NCBI RefSeq assembly: GCF_032854445.1
Contig: NC_088303.1
Location: 24,437,501-24,469,264, forward strand
From: Liolophura sinensis
Lineage: Eukaryota > Mollusca > Polyplacophora > Chitonida > Chitonidae
Reading direction: 5' to 3'
Length of the DNA stretch: 31,764 nucleotides
Shown piece after piece: positions 10,500-17,500 of this stretch. Under the pieces are notes generated by a model. That model saw only the letters and a program-made list of their open reading frames with translations. It was not told the DNA's origin and made no database searches. The position numbers and the translations under genes were made by a program. Positions within the stretch are counted from its first letter, which is position 1. Each line of letters starts with the position of its first letter.

Positions 10500-10800
10500 A
10501 GCGTTTTCTCTTTTTGTAGAGTCCAAATTCCTTTTTTAAACGGCGAAAACTGCAAAAATAATTTCGGAATGAGAGCCAGTTCCAACATATTTTCAAGGTT
10601 TTGGGAAAATTTGTGGAAAACTTTAGGAGGAGATGTGTTGCAAGCTCGTTTTCTGTTTAAGCCCAGATTCCATCCTTAAAGGGCGATAACTTTAAAAAAT
10701 GATTTAGGCAATGCTAGCCCCAAAAAACAGACACTTTCAAAGTTTCAAGAAATCTTGTGGAAATCTGTTGATAGGAGTTTTGATGAACAAAAAATTCTAA
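10500..10800. repeat. Old tandem pair of a ~125-bp dispersed repeat upstream of OATP
   Basis: Two diverged copies can be aligned. The first has GAGTCCAAATTCCTTTTTTA, GGCGAAAACTGCAAAAATAA, then TTCAAGGTTTTGGGAAAAT and TGTGGAAAACTT. The second has AAGCCCAGATTCCATCCTTA, GGGCGATAACTTTAAAAAAT, then TTCAAAGTTTCAAGAAAT and TGTGGAAATCTG. The offset is about 130 bases. Both lie immediately 5' of the OATP start, so they sit in its presumed promoter region. Confidence 0.55.
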
Positions 10801-10858
10801 CTCACCAATTTACAGGTTGATGAACAAGAATTGTGTGTATTTGTCAAGTGGATGAAAT

Positions 10859-11557
10859 ATGGAGACATCCGCAGCCTCTTCGGAAGCCGAAGATTCACTT
10901 CGAATGAAAACCAGAAACTCCTCCTACGGAAAATCTGCAGGCCCGGGCCGAGGTGCAGAGGTCACGTAACCTACCCTGTCAATCATGTCACCTATCTATG
11001 ATGCCTTTCGCCCTGTACGCCGGTCTGGTGGCCTTCGTTACGTCAGCACTCTCCAGTTATCTCTCCTCTCAGATCACAACGTTGGAGAAGCAATATGGAT
11101 GGTCGAGTGGTCGAATTGGCATATTGGTTTCTATCAATGAGGTGGGCTATTTAACCAGCATTCTCGCCATTACCTATTTTACTCGCCAATCCCACATCCC
11201 CAGGGTCCTCGCTATTTGCTGCTTTTTGTTGGCGTCGGGGCCATCATCTGTGCTCTGCCACATTTTGTGTTGTCAACCGGTCGACAGCAAAAAAGCACAT
11301 GGTCACTGACAGCACATGGAGATGACATGAACACTTCCAGCTTATGTATGTCGAGTGAACGAAACACATCAAAGTACGCCGGAGTCGACACGTGTTCGAA
11401 GTCCAACACAGACCACGTCAACCAAGCTAAAACCGTGGCTTTTGCTCTGATCGCTTCCGGAATGTTTCTTCAGGGTTTGCTAACAGTCCCAGAGTGCCAC
11501 TGACATTAACATACATAGATGACAACGTCCAGAGCTCACAAACAGTCCTCTATTCCG
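10859..11557 (+). CDS. OATP exon 1 (N-terminus to TM4, contains three frame breaks)
   Basis: The start ATG at 10859 follows an in-frame TGA at 10853 and has A at -3 and G at +4. The first 30-odd residues (METSAASSEAEDSLRMKTR...) form a hydrophilic cytosolic N-terminus. TM1 (MPFALYAGLVAFVTSALSS), TTLEKQYGWSS and TM2 follow in a second frame. From TTT at 11215-11217 the reading moves to a third frame (FVGVGAIICALPHFV, TM3). The large extracellular loop carries NTS sequons and cysteines, and TM4 follows. From TTT at 11476-11478 a further shift is needed to reach SPRVPLTLTYIDDNV. The net shifts are +1 (about 10960-10985), -1 and -1. The donor is TTCCG|GTAAGA, phase 1. The first break could instead reflect an unrecognised small intron or a different first exon. 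Confidence 0.8.
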
Positions 11558-14500
11558 GTAAGACAATAATATAGTCGTTATAATCACTTGTGAAGTATTG
11601 TTGTAGACTACTTTTTAAGAGAGGAATTTGCTTAAACTGCCCCCCTTCCAAAAATATTTGCATATGAGTGAGCCATTAAGGTAACATCCCCTTCACAATG
11701 CTGGCCGCCGGACCTATAGGCCTAAGTAAAATATTCTTTAATACGGCGTATAACATCAGTCAAATAAACAAATAAATAAACATCCTTCACTTTATTGGTC
11801 TTAATTGATCTTAATTAATCTTAATTGTATGACCAACAACAGCCATAACAATTATGTAGCAATGACTTCTGAATGAAATTGATATAAATAATGGTATATT
11901 TTCGCAGACAAAAGCACTACGTTTATGGTGTAAGTTTCTTTTTGCAGCAATCACTTCATCCATGATGCTGCTTGGCTACACCTTGGCATATTCCATGGGC
12001 GCTGTTTTCAGCAGGATTCACGTGTCTCTGAAAGGTGTGTGATTGAGCTCAATTTTTCACCTGTTCGTCGCCTACTTGTTCACCCGACACCCTGTTCATC
12101 GCCTACTTGTTCACCCGACACCCTCTTCATCGCCAACTTGTTCACCCGACACCCTGTTCATCGCTGACATGTACAACAGACACCCTGCTCTTCATCCACT
12201 TGATCTCCCGACGCTGTGTTCTTTGTCCATTTTTTTTCTCTGACACGCTGTTCATCGTCCTCTTAATCATCCGACACTCTGCTCATTGCCTACGTGTTCA
12301 TCCAACACCCTGTTCAGCTAGGCCTAGTCGCTATGACGGACCTTTTACACAATACTCTGGGCAGAGGACATGTCGTCATGGGGATAGTGTAACATCTTTC
12401 AGGAAATCACAAAATCAAAAAATAAAAGAACATTTGTAAGAAAATAGTGAAAATGTATCCAAATGTATCCAAATGTATCCTTAACAGGTCGATGTATTCA
12501 CTCCATTAATAGGACGCAGTTTTGTCCATCTGATTGTCATGTATAAGTGAGACTTATTTTGTATGAAGCTTTCTGAATACATCTCGCAGGTTCCCGAGTG
12601 TCATTGCAGTATCCAATCGTTCTTTTCACAGACACGCTTATGGCACCCGAGGACCCACGCTGGATCGGCGCCTGGTGGCTTGGCTTCGTTGTCAAGGGAA
12701 CCGTAGCAGTCGTCATTCCCGTTCCCTTGTGGTTCTTTCCCAGACGACTTTCAACAACACAAGCTCTAGAAAGGAGAACGCAGCTACCTGAGCGTCCTGG
12801 GGAGATCAAGCCATCTCTGTCCACACAGGTCAAAGGTCATTGAATGTTTTAATCAGAAAGAATCGATAACCACTTTTCTTCCTCCCTGTTATACAGTACA
12901 GAATTCGACCAATAAAGTGACCTTATGGATGTAGGGTGCAATATATGTACTTGATCTGTGGATGACAGTTTTTGTTTATTTTGTGCCCAATTTATACTTC
13001 GTTGTAAAACATAATATATTCTTTGCCTGTACATGGAGGGCTACTTTTATTTATATAAGTGCCAGGTTTATGCAAAGATGAAACAAACACCGGAAACAAA
13101 CAACGAGCTTAGCATTTAGGCAGAAAATCGCAATTATGGTAAAAAAAATTGGCCAAAGATATAGCTTTGTATTTGTAGATGTAAAACTGATACAAGCCTC
13201 CGTGGCTCAGTCGGTTAACGCGCTAGCGCAGCGCAATTACCCAGAAGCCTCTCACCAATACGGTCACTGTGAGTCGTAAGTGGGAAGGTCCGTCAGCAAC
13301 CTAATGCTGGCCACCGTCGTTAAAGTGAAATATTCTTGAGTACGGCGTAAAACTCCAATCAAATAAATAAATAAATTAAATAATGACTTACTAAAAAGTA
13401 TATCCTTCGCATCCGTACAAGGTGCTGTTAGTGGTAGGTGGAGAGTTGATTGTTGTCACATATTTCATGAATTAAGCAATTTGCACTTGCCACCATTTAG
13501 TTTCTTAATAACCTTAGAAGTTTTTCACTTCGCAGACATACCTGCTACAACTTTAAGACTACTGATCAATCATGTGTATACTCTCCTCGTTCTGGGCATT
13601 GGGCTGAAGGCTCTCCGCACCGCGGGATATGCAGCATTCAATCCGAAGTACATGGAAGTACATTTCAGTCTCACTGCATCGGAGGCTAACCTCTTTGGCG
13701 GTAAGTTTATTTGTTTAATACTGAATACATTTATTTTCCCGTAGGAATACATTTATCCGATGTACGTTAGCAGCGTACATATGGACAAGTGGATGAATGG
13801 CCATAACAAATTTCCAGAATTGGCAAGTTTGAATGATATAAACATAACAAAAACCTTACCATTTCACACAAGGATTTCAAATTCAATACACCGATTCCTG
13901 TTTAGGTAAGCTATACTCTCCCAGTCAAACTGGTTCCGATTCCATTTAATTTCTGGGTTCTGTGGCAACCAATTGACAAAAGCAAATTTCAAGATCTGAG
14001 GGTAATAGACGACATTGGTTTCCATGAGAATTTCAGATTTGGTATGCACAATGGAATGAACTACTGTCTCATTAAACTATACGTCTGATTTGATTAGGGA
14101 TGAAACTGAGTGGAAATAAATGTAAGGAAGGTTTCTTCTACGACATGTAGATTGGTAGTAGGAAAGCCTGCATATCTGGCTTTTCCATAGCAGGTGAAAT
14201 CAGTCTATAATTTTTGGTGTAAATAACTAGAAATCCGTAATACAGCTGCGTTCTGGAATCAAGCTGCGTACTGGAATCAAGCTGCGTTCTGGAATCAAGC
14301 TGCGTGCTGAAATCTAGCTGCGTGCTGAAATCTAGCTGCGTGCTGAAATCTAGCTGTGTGTTGGAATCTAGCTACGTGCTGAAATCTAGCTGCGTGCTGA
14401 AATCTAGCTGCGTGTTGGAATCTAGCTGCGTGTTGGAATCTAGCTGCGTCCTGGAATCTAGCTACGTGCTGGAAGACCTGATAACTAATTAATTAATTTA

Positions 14501-17500
14501 TACACCGATTATTTCGCTTATTAAATATGACAGATAATATATCAAGGGACATATGAAGATCACTGGTTAAATCACTGCGCTTCGCTAATACAAAATTAAC
14601 ACAAGGCGTACACAGGCCTGTGGAATATGCAGCCAATCCCTACATAAAGCTCAGAATCTTCAGCCTAATCCATACAAAAAGCTCCAAATCTGTAGCCAAT
14701 CCCTAAATAAAGCTCACAATCAGCAGCCTATTCCATGCAAAAAGCTCCAAATCTGCAGCCAATCCCTACATAAAGCTCAGAATCTTCAGCCTATTCCATA
14801 CAAAAAGCTCCAAATCTGTAGCCAGTTACCTACATCAAGCTCAGAAAATTAGCAACCATACATCTGCAGCACGAACACGTATCCCTATCGGATGGCACAC
14901 CCTCTGCAGCACGAACACGTATCCATAACTGATGGCACACCCTCAGCAGCACGAACACGTATCCCTATCGGATGGCACACCCTCTGTAGCACGAACACGA
15001 AGCCCTAATTAATGGCACACTCTCTGCAGCACGAACACGTATCCCCATCGGATGGCACACCCTGTGAAGCACGAACACGTATCCCTATCGGATGGCACAC
15101 CCTCTGCAGCACGAACACGAAGCCCTAATTAATGGCACACTCTCTGCAGCACGAACACATATCCTCATCGGATGGCACACCCTGTGCAGCACGAACACGT
15201 ATCCCTATCGGATGGCACACCCTCTGCAGCACGAACACGTATCCATAACTGATGGCACACCCTCAGCAGCACGAACACGTATCCCTATCGGATGGCACAC
15301 CCTCTGCAGCACGAACACGAAGCCCTAATTAATGGCACACTCTCTGCAGCACGAACACATATCCTCATCGGATGGCACACCCTGTGCAGCACGAACACGT
15401 ATCCCTATCGGATGGCATGCCCTCTGCAGCACAAACACGTCTCCATAACTGATGGCACACCCTCTACAGCACGAACACGTATCCCTGTCGGATGGCACAC
15501 CCTATGCAGCACGAACACGTATCCCTATCGGATGGCACACCCTCTGCAGCACGAACACGTATAGAGGAGAAAGTTTAGTTTTGAATGTGAACTGACTTGC
15601 ATGACACAGAAATGAACGAAACACTGTACAGTGATATAACTATACAAAATGTTAACCTGAACTGTTGTTAGCCTTAAAATGTTAAGGCTTAATGTGAGAG
15701 ATTTGACTGTGTGACTCTGGAAATCCTGTGAATGTGTCCTGATCTGTACCTATAGGTGTGTCAGCTTCGTCAGCCATCATCGTGTCTGTGATTCTCAACG
15801 GGATTCTCATTTCCCGGCTCAAACTGCAGTTTAAAGGTTTGCTGCGGATGGCCCTGCTTTGTGAGACGATTTCCAGCATCTTGTTCCTGCTGGGAATGAC
15901 CATTTCCTGTCCACAGCCATCCATCAGAGGTTTGGACATCATGAGGTAAATTCAAAAAGCACAAACCCATGTCAATGATTCCAGTGATACTTGATTACAA
16001 GGTAAATTGGAAGGCATAAACCCTTATCTGAAGCCATGGACATGACACTAAATCACCAGGCGAGTATAGAACGTTAATAACGTGAACAAATTCACGGATT
16101 CAAGGTTTAATGTCCACCAATAATTAGTATTTTATATTTAACTTAAACCAGTTATCTGACAAAAGGACACTTGGGTCAGTTTCACAAAGCGATTTCAAGA
16201 CTTAGCTTAAACTGTCTTTCAAACTAAACTGTTATTATGACAATACGTGCATCGAAACGATACAATTTGACCGCTGATTTTGTGATGTCGTAGTACAATT
16301 TAAGTTTAAGCATCCACCTTTAGATATTTAATTTTGTAAAGGAAATTAAAGAGTGGACTTTAGCCCAAAATGTCTGAAGTTTTTAAAACAGATGCCTGCA
16401 TGGTCTATACCGAGCTGTCCGGCGAAGCCTGAGAAACATACACGTTCCTGTTGCTGTTACATTTTATTGCTGTAATCCACAATCCAGATCTAGTCAAAGT
16501 TGTTAATTCTGCACAAGAAGCTTGGTAAGTTTGACATGACAAATAATTCAAACAAAGCAAACAAACAAATCAAGTTCGTCTAATGTACATGTATGATCTT
16601 GCTGTTTTGGCTTTTGTTTCCAAACATTTTGCATGCCATACAGGAATTACAAAATGATATAAATTTTGTTTAGTATTCAATCCACCACTGTCGATGTCGT
16701 TACCGCCAACATCACGCTCGAGTGTAGTTCCAGCTGTGACTGTCATGGCGTGAGGTATGACCCGGTATGCGGGCAGGATGGGCTGACCTACTTCTCTCCC
16801 TGCCATGCTGGATGTTCCTTTCAATTTGACAAGGTGCCTTTCCTCTCAGAGATTATACTAGTACTGTCTTTTAGTTTGAAAATCATTCATGCACAGTTTA
16901 GAATGTTTATAAATAACTGCTTGTACTTTTTTGTACATTCTACATGTTTGCAATGTTTTTACATTGTAACTTGCTAGGACATTTTAGATGTCATTATTTG
17001 CTTCATTAAAGCTTTTGCGGCATGTAAAATCTGGTACATGGATGGCTCTGTTCATTTATTTGATTGTATTACGCCGTACTCAAGAACAGTTCACTTATAC
17101 GACGGTGTCCAGTATTATGGTAGGAGGAAACCGGTCAGAGCCCGGCAGAAAGCCACGACCATCCGCAGGTTGCTGGAAGACCTATCCACGCACGGTCAGA
17201 GAGGAAGCCAGCGTGGGCTGGACTTGAAGTCACAGTGACCACAGAAGACGTGTTGGACACGTGTATATATAATACATGGTTTCACTGTAGGGTTATTCAG
17301 GCTGCAGATGTATATCGACCACCACTGTATCTCCGACGAAAGATCTCCTTCCGGAAATCGTTCCAGGCATGTGCAGTTCCCGGTGCAGCTCTTACCTCCT
17401 CTTCACCATTTTACAGTTCTTGGCCTGGTTTACTGCTGCCGTGAGCATGCTGTGTCTACCGCTGGCTATTATAAGGTACAGTACTCGTTATTTTCTGCAA

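Larger units (their letters stand above)
12035..12631 (+). other. OATP intron 2
   Basis: 597-base intron filled mainly by a 31-bp minisatellite (12046-12325) and an exact triple of AAATGTATCC (12451-12480). The acceptor is CGTTCTTTTCACAG. Confidence 0.85.
13701..15755 (+). other. OATP intron 4, with three different minisatellites
   Basis: At 2055 bases this is the largest intron. It contains an 18-bp array (14243-14476), a 63-bp array (14631-14850) and a 40-bp array (14863-15565). The first 540 bases and the last 190 show nothing recognisable. Confidence 0.85.

Noticed and set aside
14304-14492. 62-codon frame with a hexapeptide repeat (LKSSCV)
   Set aside because: It comes from an 18-bp minisatellite inside OATP intron 4 with no flanking exon signals in frame.
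15092-15564. Two open frames with repeated AHPLQHEH / AARTHIL sequence
   Set aside because: Pure products of the 40-bp/200-bp minisatellite; three frames of the same unit appear in turn.
14863-15565. CRISPR array
   Set aside because: Regular 40-bp periodicity, but the whole unit is conserved with no unique spacers, and the context is a eukaryotic intron.
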